A stretch of DNA of 20,140 nucleotides from CAYGZL01 sp964354345 (GCA_964354345.1 CAYGZL010000065.1:1-20140), one strand, 5' to 3'; numbered from the stretch's first letter, positions 7,201 to 15,291 are shown. Numbers and translations: made by a program. Notes: generated from the sequence alone by a model not told the origin.

Positions 7201-8069
7201 TGGAACCTCCTCAAACGAAGCTATTTCTGGGTGATTGTCGAGAGATTCTGAAAACTATCGAGAGTGATACGATCGACCTGATTGTTACTTCGCCCCCTTA
7301 TGCAGATCAAAGATCGCACACATACGGCGGTGTTAAACCGGATGAATACGTGGAATGGTTCTTACCGATCACGGTTGAACTAATGCGAATTCTCAAGCCA
7401 ACCGGCACCTTTATCCTGAACATAAAGGAACGCGTTGTGGATGGGGAGCGGCACACCTATGTCATTGAATTGATCCTTGAGATGCGTAAACAAGGTTGGC
7501 TCTGGACGGAAGAATTCATCTGGCATAAGAAAAATTGCTATCCGGGTAAGTGGCCGAATCGTTTCCGTGATGCCTGGGAGAGGTTACTCCAGTTCAATAA
7601 ACAACGACAGTTTAAAATGTTCCAGGATGAAGTCATGGTACCCATGGGGGATTGGGCCGATAAAAGGCTGAAAAACCTGAGCGATACTGATCAGGTGCGC
7701 GACCCATCCAGAGTGGGTAGCGGCTTTGGCAAACGCGTCGCTAACTGGGTTGGGCGCGATAAGGTTTATCCTACCAATGTACTGCATATGGCGACCGAAA
7801 CGGGTAACAAACAGCACAGCGCTGTGTTCCCAGAAGATTTACCTGAGTGGTTTATAAAACTCTTCACTCAAGAGGGGAATTGGGTATTAGATCCTTTCAT
7901 GGGATCAGGCACCACGATTAGGGTCGCGCAGCGGATGGGCAGGAACGCGATCGGTATTGACATCTTACCCGTTTACTTTGATATGGTTAAGAAACAATTA
8001 TTAGAACAGCCTCACCAACTGATGATATTTGAACCTCGAGGAGATTATGAACAGCACGAATCTGGATGA
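7200..8069 (+). CDS. Type II DNA methyltransferase, beta class (N4-cytosine or N6-adenine)
   Basis: A 289-aa protein with the catalytic motif IV TSPPY at residues 30-34 and the AdoMet-binding motif I DPFMGSGTT at 231-239. Motif IV before motif I defines the beta class of amino-methyltransferases; TSPPY leans towards N4-cytosine but does not settle it. The variable region between (about 100-220) would be the target recognition part. The gene starts at the ATG overlapping the nurA stop and ends 23 bp inside the following endonuclease gene, so the two form a compact restriction-modification pair. Base composition and codons (many AAA, ATT, TTA) are more AT-rich than in the flanking nurA and HAS-barrel genes, which suggests acquisition by transfer. 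Confidence 0.92.
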   Translation: MEPPQTKLFLGDCREILKTIESDTIDLIVTSPPYADQRSHTYGGVKPDEYVEWFLPITVELMRILKPTGTFILNIKERVVDGERHTYVIELILEMRKQGWLWTEEFIWHKKNCYPGKWPNRFRDAWERLLQFNKQRQFKMFQDEVMVPMGDWADKRLKNLSDTDQVRDPSRVGSGFGKRVANWVGRDKVYPTNVLHMATETGNKQHSAVFPEDLPEWFIKLFTQEGNWVLDPFMGSGTTIRVAQRMGRNAIGIDILPVYFDMVKKQLLEQPHQLMIFEPRGDYEQHESG

Positions 8070-8796
8070 AATCAGGGAATTTGTCAGGATCAACATTGAC
8101 ACCTTTCATACGAAACGGTTACAACATCTCCAAGGATTGAAACTGAACCAGGTTCTCAACCGGAAAAATCCTTATCTCTTTCGGGCAAAAAATATTCTAA
8201 CCGCCCAAGATATTGTCAAGCCAATTCTAGATGCATATTTGTCCTCTCAAGAGGAAACTTTATTTGGTGACTTTCTAGAACAATTGGCCATTTTCGTCTG
8301 TGAACGGTCGTTTGGAGGGAGAAAATCGGCTGCTGAAGGGGTTGATCTCGAACTAGAAAAAGATCATACACTGTATATTGTATCCATTAAGTCGGGTCCA
8401 AATTGGGGAAATAGTAGTCAGATCAAACGGATGCTCGACAATTTTTCAAAGGCAAAGCGTATCCTTAGAACCAATCGCCCCATCCTTAACATTACCGCGG
8501 TTAATGGTTGTTGTTACGGTAGAGATCAAAAGCCGGATAAGGGTAGTTATTGGAAATTGTGCGGCCAGGATTTCTGGACCTTTATATCCGGTAATGAGAA
8601 TCTATATCTCGATATCATCGAACCGCTGGGTTATCAAGCCAAACAAAAAAACGAAGAATTTCTCATCGGGTATGCCCAAATTGTGAACCGCTTTACCTCC
8701 GAATTGATAGCTGATTTTTGTGAAGATGGTTTGATTAATTGGATGAAACTGGTGCAATTCAGCTCATCTAACAGAGGAAAAGGGTGGATATTATGA
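8047..8796 (+). CDS. Type II restriction endonuclease, PmeII-like
   Basis: A 249-aa protein. NPYLFRAKNI (41-50), SSQEETLFGDFLEQLAIFV (66-84), GVDLE (98-102) and IVSIKSGPNWGNSSQ (111-125) match my memory of the PmeII family of restriction enzymes. The D of GVDLE and the K of SIKSG fit a PD-(D/E)xK nuclease core with an acidic residue at E78 on the preceding helix. It would cut the unmethylated site protected by the adjacent methyltransferase. The start is ATG 8047, with GAGGAG just upstream (short spacing); a TTG at 8029 is the alternative. Its TGA overlaps the ATG of the next gene (ATGA). AT-rich like the methyltransferase. The pairing with a methylase is the strongest evidence; the exact family name is less sure. 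Confidence 0.78.
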   Translation: MNSTNLDEIREFVRINIDTFHTKRLQHLQGLKLNQVLNRKNPYLFRAKNILTAQDIVKPILDAYLSSQEETLFGDFLEQLAIFVCERSFGGRKSAAEGVDLELEKDHTLYIVSIKSGPNWGNSSQIKRMLDNFSKAKRILRTNRPILNITAVNGCCYGRDQKPDKGSYWKLCGQDFWTFISGNENLYLDIIEPLGYQAKQKNEEFLIGYAQIVNRFTSELIADFCEDGLINWMKLVQFSSSNRGKGWIL

Positions 8797-9404
8797 GCCC
8801 TATCGAAATCGGACGCCTGCTGCGCGCGGGCACAACCGGCTTCGTGGTCGGATGCCGGGTATCTCAACTCACTGCCCCGGCTTTCGGCGCGTTGGTGCGC
8901 ATACCGCTAGAAGGCGATTACCAGATTTACGGTCTGATCCATGATATTCGCATTGACGACGACGGCCTGGTGCGCCAGCTCGTCACTGCCGAGGCAGTGG
9001 ACGAAGTTGCCTTCGGAGCGATCATCGCAGATAACCGCCTGAACCGTAATGTGCCAGTCGAGATGAGCGTTCTGGCAGTGGGTTACCGCCAGGATGGTCG
9101 TATCTACCACCTGCTCCCGCCGCGCCCGCCCCTCAGCCTGGATTTGATCTACTTATGCAGCCCCGCTGAGTTGCGAGAGTTCACCAACGCCGGGCATTTT
9201 GGTTATTTCCGCCACGTGCTGCGCGCCGTCGACTTGCCAATCAGCGAACTACTTGGCGCTCATGTGCAGCAGGCGCAGGTCGCCCACGCCATGGCAGGCA
9301 ATCCCGCCTGGGCCAGCACCGCGACGCAAGAGCTAATCACCTTGCTGCGCGACGATTACCCGATTTTAATGGGAGTACTCAGCGCGCTGGGAGACGCATT
9401 GTAG
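8793..9404 (+). CDS. Stand-alone HAS-barrel protein associated with HerA/NurA
   Basis: A 203-aa protein. The first ~110 residues (IGRLLRAGTTGFVVGCRV, then FGALVRIPL, YQIYGLIHDIRIDD) read as a HAS (HerA-ATP synthase) beta-barrel like the one at the HerA N-terminus, but without any P-loop. The C-terminal part (SLDLIYLCSPAELREF to the end) is helical and unassigned. HAS-barrel proteins next to nurA and herA are seen in several bacterial lineages; a role as adaptor or hexamer cap is inferred. The ATG 8793 overlaps the endonuclease stop, with AGGG ten bases upstream; a GTG at 8784 would add three residues. Composition returns here to the host-like GC-rich style. Confidence 0.72.
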   Translation: MSPIEIGRLLRAGTTGFVVGCRVSQLTAPAFGALVRIPLEGDYQIYGLIHDIRIDDDGLVRQLVTAEAVDEVAFGAIIADNRLNRNVPVEMSVLAVGYRQDGRIYHLLPPRPPLSLDLIYLCSPAELREFTNAGHFGYFRHVLRAVDLPISELLGAHVQQAQVAHAMAGNPAWASTATQELITLLRDDYPILMGVLSALGDAL

Positions 9405-9448
9405 CGTGATGAAACGTTGCATTCACCTACCTGCCGGCAAGAATCGCC

Positions 9449-10405
9449 ATGTCTAAATCGCGCCAACGTAAAAGCACCCGCACAAGCCCTTTCGGTGCTC
9501 CGGGACGGGTCAGCCATGACGCCTCACCATTCTATAACAGCCGCCTGTACACCAACCTGAATGGGACAACCGGACAAGCCTCAGATGACCCTGCAACCCA
9601 CCCCACCGGTGAGCAACCAGACTTGCCCAGAGCCAGCCAAATCCCGCCCGAGTACTATGAAAATCCCGTACCGCTCGAGGCGTTGGATCACATTCTGTGT
9701 AAGTCAGCGGAACAGATGGCTGAGCTGCCGGATAACTGCATCCATCTGATGGTCACCTCGCCACCCTACAATGTTGGCAAAGAGTATGACACCAATCTAA
9801 CCCTGCCAGAATATCTGAATTTCTTGCGACGCATCTGGCAGGAAGTGAAGCGCGTCCTGGTGCCAGGTGGGCGGATGTGTATCAACGTAGCCAACCTGGG
9901 GCGCAAGCCTTATCTCCCGCTTCACCTGTATATCGCCTCGAGTGTGTTAGCGTTGGGTTTTCACATGCGCGGCGAGATCATCTGGAACAAAGCCGCCAGC
10001 GCCAGCCCCTCCACTGCCTGGGGGAGCTGGCAGTCAGCCACCAATCCGGTTCTGCGCGACGTTCATGAATATATCCTGGTCTTCAGCAAAGACAGCTTTC
10101 GCCGCCGATCATCAGATGGGCGAGTTAACACGATCTCCCGCGAGGAGTTCCTGGAGTACACCAGGAGCGTGTGGACTTTAGCCGCTGCATCCGCCCGTAA
10201 AGTTGGCCATCCCGCTCCATTCCCAATCGAGCTGCCCTACCGTCTGATCCAGCTTTACACCTTCGCAGGGGAGGTTGTGCTGGATCCCTTCATGGGCAGC
10301 GGTTCCACTGCCCTCGCCGCTCGCCAGGCTGGCCGGCACTATGTCGGTTATGAAATTGAGCCAGAGTATGTAAAGATAGCCCAAAAGCGGATTGAAAATT
10401 TGTGA
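9449..10405 (+). CDS. Second DNA methyltransferase, beta class, without a restriction partner
   Basis: A 318-aa protein with motif IV TSPPY (103-107, followed by NVGKEYD) and motif I DPFMGSG (279-285), the beta-class order. The N-terminal ~75 residues are a basic and Pro/Ser-rich extension containing the conserved-looking SPFYNSRLY (26-34). Codon use is host-like, unlike the methyltransferase at 7200. No nuclease gene of its own adjoins it: the flanks are the HAS-barrel gene and herA, so it may be an orphan epigenetic methylase or mark DNA for the NurA-HerA machine. Ribosome site weak; start ATG 9449 is 44 bp after the previous stop. Confidence 0.88.
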   Translation: MSKSRQRKSTRTSPFGAPGRVSHDASPFYNSRLYTNLNGTTGQASDDPATHPTGEQPDLPRASQIPPEYYENPVPLEALDHILCKSAEQMAELPDNCIHLMVTSPPYNVGKEYDTNLTLPEYLNFLRRIWQEVKRVLVPGGRMCINVANLGRKPYLPLHLYIASSVLALGFHMRGEIIWNKAASASPSTAWGSWQSATNPVLRDVHEYILVFSKDSFRRRSSDGRVNTISREEFLEYTRSVWTLAAASARKVGHPAPFPIELPYRLIQLYTFAGEVVLDPFMGSGSTALAARQAGRHYVGYEIEPEYVKIAQKRIENL

Positions 10406-10420
10406 TTAAGGTATTTATTC

Positions 10421-12145
10421 ATGTTCAATCAACAATCGGCAATCAACAATCACCAATCACCAATCGGCTACGTTGTCGGCGGTGGTCTGAAAGAAAACCT
10501 GCACGTCCGCCTGACCGTGCCGGCCCAACAGGTGCAGGAAGGCGCCTTTGTCATTATTGAGAGCGATGAATGGCTGTTTTATGGACTGGTCACCGATTTG
10601 CAGCTTGGCGCCACCGACCCACGTTTTGCCGATGAGCAGAGTGAAACCCGCCTGCCGGCTGATCTTGCCCGTCTGCTCCATGGCCAGACGCTCTACACCA
10701 ACCTGGAAGTCTTGCCAGCGCTGATGCTCGAACGCGGTCCTATCCCGGGCTCGCCTGGCTATAATTTGTGGCGGGCAGAACATCCTGGCGACCCCAGCCC
10801 AATCCAAATAAAGACCATCCCACCACACCACGCCCCAGTTCGTCTGGCCAGCCCTGGCGATATTGCCGAAATATTTGGCAAGTCCGAAAAAGATGGCAAT
10901 TTCGTCATCGGTTACACCCGCGAGCAGGCCCACCCAGTCTGCGTGAATCTAGACAAGTTTGTACAACGCTCCTCGGGTGTGTTTGGCGCCACCGGTACAG
11001 GGAAATCCTTCCTGACCCGTCTGGTGCTGGCTGGGCTGATGCATTACAACCGGGCTGCTATCCTGGTGTACGATATGCACAATGAGTACGGCTATGATGA
11101 TACATCTTCCGATTCGGGTAAGCGCGTAATTGGCTTGAAGACAAAATTCCCCACCCGGGTGCGTATGGCCGGCTTGGGTAGAGGAGCACTTATCCGCGAC
11201 CATCGACCCGATTTTGATCTGGAAATTGCCGAAAGCGACATCCAGCCCGAAGATATCGAGATGCTTACCCGCGAGTTGAACCTGAAAGAGACCACTCCCA
11301 CCACCCTGGAGGCACTCGCCGGCCAGTTCGGGCGCGCCCGTTGGTTCAGCACCTTCAAGGCGATGCTTAACGGTGCGGTCATTGAAACCGACGAGGGGAA
11401 GAAAGTCCCCCATCCAAACAGCGTAGCAGCCTGGGCTAATTCCGTTGGCGTCAACGTGATGGCGGCCGAGGGTTTGCATTCCAAGCTGGGACGCGTCTTC
11501 AGCCTGCCCTATGTGGTCCCCCAACCAGCCACTGACACTGTGGGCGAGATCATCAAGGCTCTAGAAGCCGGTAAGCATGTCATCCTGTCTTTCGGTGCAC
11601 ATGAAGCCGACCTGGATTACCTGCTAGTCAGCAATCTACTCACCCGCCGCATCCGTCAGGCCTGGGAGCAGCGTACCAACGAGTTCCGCACGAAAGGCGA
11701 AAAAGAGCCTCGCCCGTTGGTGATCGTGATTGAGGAAGCACACAAGCTGCTCAACCGCGAGATGGCAGCCCAAACCACCTTCAGCACCATCGCTCGCGAG
11801 ATGCGTAAATATTATGTCACACTGCTGATTGTTGACCAGCGACCGTCGCAAATCTACGACGAGGTAATGTCACAATTAGGCACGCGCATCTCCGGCTGGC
11901 TGGGCGACGAAGACGATATTCGCGCCGTACTTTCAGGTTTAGCCGGGCGTGAGGCGCTGCGCGGTATGCTGGCCCGCTTGCAGCCGAAAGAGGAAGTGCT
12001 CCTGTTAGGTTGGGGCATCCCGATGCCTTTGCCCGTCCGCTCACGGCGTTATGACGATCGGTTTTGGGAAGAGCTGCTCGGTAAATCCGCTGGCAACTCG
12101 GAGCGCCGGACAGATAAGGATATCCTGAAAGATTTAGGATTCTAG
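10421..12145 (+). CDS. herA: HerA-type hexameric DNA translocase (HAS barrel plus DUF87 ATPase)
   Basis: A 574-aa protein. A HAS barrel (about 15-135, IGYVVGGGLKENLHVRL) precedes the FtsK/HerA-like ATPase core, with Walker A GATGTGKS (189-196), VYDMHNEYG (216-224), Walker B VIVIEEAH (434-441) and VDQRPSQI (471-478). HerA forms a hexamer that threads duplex DNA and drives NurA nuclease. It is the last gene of the nurA operon, 15 bp after the methyltransferase stop, with AAGGT eight bases before the ATG. Residues 3-16 are encoded by a six-unit 7-bp tandem repeat and precede the barrel, so they are probably dispensable; translation could also be imagined to begin later, but no convincing internal ribosome site is seen. 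Confidence 0.92.
   Translation: MFNQQSAINNHQSPIGYVVGGGLKENLHVRLTVPAQQVQEGAFVIIESDEWLFYGLVTDLQLGATDPRFADEQSETRLPADLARLLHGQTLYTNLEVLPALMLERGPIPGSPGYNLWRAEHPGDPSPIQIKTIPPHHAPVRLASPGDIAEIFGKSEKDGNFVIGYTREQAHPVCVNLDKFVQRSSGVFGATGTGKSFLTRLVLAGLMHYNRAAILVYDMHNEYGYDDTSSDSGKRVIGLKTKFPTRVRMAGLGRGALIRDHRPDFDLEIAESDIQPEDIEMLTRELNLKETTPTTLEALAGQFGRARWFSTFKAMLNGAVIETDEGKKVPHPNSVAAWANSVGVNVMAAEGLHSKLGRVFSLPYVVPQPATDTVGEIIKALEAGKHVILSFGAHEADLDYLLVSNLLTRRIRQAWEQRTNEFRTKGEKEPRPLVIVIEEAHKLLNREMAAQTTFSTIAREMRKYYVTLLIVDQRPSQIYDEVMSQLGTRISGWLGDEDDIRAVLSGLAGREALRGMLARLQPKEEVLLLGWGIPMPLPVRSRRYDDRFWEELLGKSAGNSERRTDKDILKDLGF
10427..10468 (+). repeat. Six tandem 7-bp units (AATCNNC) within the herA start
   Basis: Units in order: AATCAAC, AATCGGC, AATCAAC, AATCACC, AATCACC, AATCGGC. 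They run without interruption from six bases after the first base of the herA ATG. Because 7 is not a multiple of 3, gain or loss of one unit would shift the frame between the ATG and the HAS barrel, which makes slipped-strand on/off switching conceivable. Confidence 0.8.
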
Positions 12146-12197
12146 GCCAAAGAGGCGAAACAGGCGAACCAATGGAATGCAACAGCCGGTTGAGCAG

Positions 12198-12815
12198 CTA
12201 TTTCCCGTATTGCTGGTAGAGACTTAAAACCTTGTCAGCGTACGAATAACCAGTGTTCATCGGGCCATAGGATTTCAGCGCCTGGCGCAGGTTGCCGTGC
12301 CGCGCCACCAAATTAGCCAGCATTCGGGTGCCAAAGGCGAGGTTATATTCCGGGTCGGTTAATTCATCCGTCGAGGGTCGGTCACCGAAGCAAGGACCAT
12401 TCTGGCATTGAAATGAAGCGGAAATACCATCTCGCGGCATAATTTGCATCAGTCCAACCGCCCCATCTTTCGAAAAAGCTTGCGCATCTCCACCGCTCTC
12501 TTGCCAGATCAAGGCAGCTACCAGATCGGGCGATAGACTGTGTTTTTGGGCATAGCGCGTGATGAGAGCACACCACCGGCGGATGCTTTCTGGAAATCCT
12601 TCACTGACTTCACAGGCCTCTAAGCTCCCGTCCACCGAATTGGATGAAGATTGACCAGAAGCCTGGTTGTCTGCCACGATGATCTGCTGGGGAGTCAGCT
12701 CAGCCACGGGGGAGTCCTGACCTGAAGCACCTGTGGAGGCCAGGAATAAGAAAGCCCCGAGGATTATGTTTACAAGAATCGTGCCTCCAAAAACCAAACG
12801 CGGTCCCAGGTACAT
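12198..12815 (-). CDS. Lytic transglycosylase (SLT domain), membrane-anchored or secreted
   Basis: A 205-aa protein. A hydrophobic segment at 8-29 (VFGGTILVNIILGAFLFLA) is a signal peptide or N-terminal anchor; a Ser/Gln-rich linker follows (30-65). The SLT domain spans about 80-203, with catalytic Glu106 in WQESGGD, GLMQIMP (121-127), DPEYNLAFGTRML and YADKVL. Four cysteines (68, 82, 137, 142) may form disulfides outside the membrane. It cleaves peptidoglycan glycan strands, possibly to open a passage for an envelope machine. Start ATG 12815 with GGGAGG six bases upstream. Divergent from the membrane-protein gene at 12989, with shared promoter elements; convergent with herA, 52 bp away, without an obvious terminator. 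Confidence 0.9.
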   Translation of the reverse strand: MYLGPRLVFGGTILVNIILGAFLFLASTGASGQDSPVAELTPQQIIVADNQASGQSSSNSVDGSLEACEVSEGFPESIRRWCALITRYAQKHSLSPDLVAALIWQESGGDAQAFSKDGAVGLMQIMPRDGISASFQCQNGPCFGDRPSTDELTDPEYNLAFGTRMLANLVARHGNLRQALKSYGPMNTGYSYADKVLSLYQQYGK

Positions 12816-12860
12816 GGCTCGCCTCCCATATCTTTCACGTAGACAAGAAAAGATTGCCTC

Positions 12861-12889
12861 TTGACAAAATAGAACAATTGTTCTATATT
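12861..12889 (+). promoter_or_regulatory. Sigma-70-type promoter for the membrane-protein gene at 12989
   Basis: TTGACA (12861-12866), a 17-bp spacer and TATATT (12884-12889). The spacer is almost filled by the palindrome at 12869-12886. The predicted start near 12896 leaves a leader of about 93 bases before the ATG at 12989. Confidence 0.75.
12869..12886. promoter_or_regulatory. 18-bp perfect palindrome, shared operator of two divergent promoters
   Basis: ATAGAACAATTGTTCTAT is its own reverse complement. It fills the spacer of the plus-strand promoter and abuts the -10 and start point of the minus-strand promoter, so a bound repressor would block both. The core GAAC-N4-GTTC fits the LexA box type of Gram-positive bacteria and some Chloroflexota, but other dimeric repressors bind similar sites. 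Confidence 0.72.
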
Positions 12890-12915
12890 ATAGCCATGAT
12901 CCATTACATTGTCAA
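12887..12915 (-). promoter_or_regulatory. Sigma-70-type promoter for the lytic transglycosylase gene
   Basis: On the minus strand: TTGACA (12910-12915), a 17-bp spacer and TATAAT (12887-12892), a full consensus match. The transcript would start near 12880, inside the palindrome at 12869-12886. It interlocks with the plus-strand promoter at 12861-12889. Confidence 0.78.
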
Positions 12916-12988
12916 TAGAACGCAGACAGGTACCTGCAAATTAACGATCATCCAATCCATTTCTGCTTAATAAGTCAGGAGGTTTATT

Positions 12989-13783
12989 ATGTCTACAATT
13001 GAAACGCAATCCAATACTGCGGGGGCGGTTTTCCACCGTTTTCAATTTCGCCGCGGATTGGCTTTCGGCGTCATTATCTTTACTGCACTACTGGCTTTTG
13101 AAATCTTCAATTACAGCACCACAGACTATGCTCTCGGCGACCTGCTGGGCAGCCTGAACTTCATGGGGCTCTCCTGGGCTACCATCCTGGCGATTGCCTT
13201 CTGTGGCATTGATTTTGCGGGAATTGCACGTTTATTTACCCCAGGCGAAGGTGCCAATGAAACTCGCGAAGTCTGGTACCTGTTCGGCGCCTGGCTCCTG
13301 GCTGCGACGATGAACGCCATGCTGACCTGGTGGGGTGTTTCCCTGGCCGTCTTGAATCATAATACTCTGGGGAACACAGTCATTTCCCGCGAAACCCTGG
13401 TTCGTGTGGTACCGATCTTTGTCGCTGTAATGGTCTGGTTGATTCGGGTCTTGATCATTGGCACATTCTCAGTAGCTGGCGATCGCCTGTTCGGTCAGGT
13501 TGAACAACGTACACGACTCCAGCCTCGCCCTGCCGCGCGCACGATTGCTTCACCCCCTCCCGCGCGCCCAACAGGCAACCCGGCTCCCGCGCCCATGCGG
13601 ATGAGTGCTACACCGAATAGCGGCGCTTTTCATCCCACCTCGAAAACCCAGACCCCCGAGGCTGCTTACGGTCACCAGGAATTGACCTACACACCCGTTC
13701 AAATGAGCGCGACTTCGAGCAATTCCCGCTCCACCAGCGCCGAAACTGCTGGAGCTCGACCGGGCTACCCGAAAGGTCGCTAA
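12989..13783 (+). CDS. Four-helix integral membrane protein with Pro/Ser-rich cytoplasmic tail, unknown function
   Basis: A 264-aa protein that I do not recognise as a named family. Predicted membrane helices lie at about 23-41, 60-80, 96-121 and 138-161; the even number and the basic N-terminus (RFQFRR) suggest both ends are inside. Residues 169-264 form a low-complexity tail rich in Pro, Ala, Ser and Thr, with repeated MSAT motifs (about 205 and 240). Start ATG 12989 has a perfect AGGAGG six bases upstream. It is divergent from the SLT gene and appears to share an operator with it, so the two may form one envelope-remodelling or transfer function; this is inferred from position only. Confidence 0.75.
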   Translation: MSTIETQSNTAGAVFHRFQFRRGLAFGVIIFTALLAFEIFNYSTTDYALGDLLGSLNFMGLSWATILAIAFCGIDFAGIARLFTPGEGANETREVWYLFGAWLLAATMNAMLTWWGVSLAVLNHNTLGNTVISRETLVRVVPIFVAVMVWLIRVLIIGTFSVAGDRLFGQVEQRTRLQPRPAARTIASPPPARPTGNPAPAPMRMSATPNSGAFHPTSKTQTPEAAYGHQELTYTPVQMSATSSNSRSTSAETAGARPGYPKGR

Positions 13784-13810
13784 CCACCTGAATATAACAT
13801 TTACACCAAA

Positions 13811-13842
13811 CACGCCTCCTGGTTAAGTATTCAGGAGGCGTG
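13811..13842. terminator. Bidirectional terminator between the membrane-protein and histidine kinase genes
   Basis: CACGCCTCCTG (13811-13821) and CAGGAGGCGTG (13832-13842) form a perfect 11-bp GC-rich stem with a ten-base loop. On the minus strand it is followed by TTTGGTGT; on the plus strand the T run is weak. It lies between two converging genes. Confidence 0.8.
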
Positions 13843-13878
13843 CAGGTTTATCCAAGGGAATCAGGATAATGTGAGGAA

Positions 13879-15291
13879 TCAAGCGAGAGGATTACCGGGC
13901 GGCTCTTTACACTCGCCCTGTGTAAGCGGTAGCCAGATACAGAAGGTAGTTCCCTGGGGTTCATGTGGCCCGACTTCAATATGACCGCCATGATTACGCA
14001 CGATCCAATAAGCGATCGATAGTCCCAGACCGAAACCTTTGCCATCCTTGGAACGAGTGCGCGATTTCTCACCCCGGTAAAAACGTTCAAAAATATGTGG
14101 CATGTCCTCAGGCGGAATCCCCGGCCCATTGTCACTGATTGTCAACCGCGCTTTATTGTCTACTTTTGCTAACCCGACGACAATTTCACCGCCTGTAGGG
14201 GTATATTTGATTGCATTGCCGATCAGATTCACCAATACCTGTTTTAGACGATCCTGGTCACCGCAAACTAACACCTGATCAATCTCTCCCAGGCGCATTG
14301 TCAGGCGGTCGCGCACCAGGACGCGCATTTGCTGCATTGCTTCCAGGAGCAGCGTGTCCAGTTCAACCAATCTCCAGGCCAGCGGCAGCTTGCCCGACTC
14401 TGCCTGCGCCAACAGCAGCAAATCGCCCACCAGGCGCGTCAGACGATCAACCTCTGCCTCGATGCTATCCATGGACTCATTATCCGCGCCGCCCATCCGT
14501 CGCATCAAATCAATATTCCCTTTAATTACCGTTAACGGTGTACGCAGCTCATGGCCCACATCCGCCAGGAATCGCCGTTGGGTGATAAAAAGGTTTTCCA
14601 GGCGACCGAGCGTCTGATTAAAAGCATGGATGAGTTGACCGATCTCATCCTGGGCAGGGCCCTGGTAAGGGATTCGCCGAGACAGGTCATCCGCGCGCGT
14701 GATCTGTAAAGCTGTCTGAGTTACTGCGTTCAATGGCGCTAAAGCCTGCGAGGTGCTCACCCAACCTGCCAATCCCGCGATACTCATGGCGATTAACGAT
14801 CCAACCAGCAGGATGAATAACAAAGTTTGCTGCACCCGCTCGACAGCCGCGACGCCAGTGCCAACCTGCAAGTAACCGATAATCCGTTTGGTGCCATTAA
14901 GTGCCAGAGGATTGGTGAGGACTTTCCAATGGTTGTTATTCACCACCACATCTCGAAAACGGGCCTGCGTTGAAACCAAACCAGTTTGATCGAGTGATTG
15001 TTTATAATCCCCCATTTTCAATGAACCATAAACGAGCTGTTTTGAAGAACTCCACACCTGGATGTAAACATCATTGGCCAGCTCGAATTCTGCTGGCGCC
15101 TTGACAACCAACTCCCCGGCCTGGCCTTCCCGGATCAATGGATAAAATTCCTGGCTGGCGTTGATCAGCGTCTCATCAACCTGGTTGGTTAACGTAAAAC
15201 TCACCAGGAAATATACCGTGACTCCAAACACCAGCAAAATACCCCCCACGATCGAGGTATATAGTAAAGCTAGGCGTGCCCGTAAAGACAT
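13879..15291 (-). CDS. Two-component sensor histidine kinase (HAMP, HisKA, HATPase_c)
   Basis: A 470-aa protein. Membrane helix 1 (about 8-31), an extracellular sensor region (32-155), helix 2 (about 157-177), a HAMP linker (178-232), a dimerisation/phosphoacceptor helix with His247 in DVGHELRTPLT, and an ATPase domain with N box NLIGNAIKYTP (355-365), G1 DNGPGIP (387-393) and G2 GKGFGLGLS (418-426). It autophosphorylates on H247 and passes phosphate to the regulator encoded 49 bp upstream in the same operon. The signal is unknown. Start ATG 15291 has only a weak ribosome site. The kinase ends at the bidirectional terminator. Confidence 0.93.
   Translation of the reverse strand: MSLRARLALLYTSIVGGILLVFGVTVYFLVSFTLTNQVDETLINASQEFYPLIREGQAGELVVKAPAEFELANDVYIQVWSSSKQLVYGSLKMGDYKQSLDQTGLVSTQARFRDVVVNNNHWKVLTNPLALNGTKRIIGYLQVGTGVAAVERVQQTLLFILLVGSLIAMSIAGLAGWVSTSQALAPLNAVTQTALQITRADDLSRRIPYQGPAQDEIGQLIHAFNQTLGRLENLFITQRRFLADVGHELRTPLTVIKGNIDLMRRMGGADNESMDSIEAEVDRLTRLVGDLLLLAQAESGKLPLAWRLVELDTLLLEAMQQMRVLVRDRLTMRLGEIDQVLVCGDQDRLKQVLVNLIGNAIKYTPTGGEIVVGLAKVDNKARLTISDNGPGIPPEDMPHIFERFYRGEKSRTRSKDGKGFGLGLSIAYWIVRNHGGHIEVGPHEPQGTTFCIWLPLTQGECKEPPGNPLA

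Noticed and set aside
10427..10468. Reading the heptamer array as a CRISPR or iteron origin
   Set aside because: Units are only 7 bp with no spacers, lie inside a coding start, and no replication or cas gene is near.
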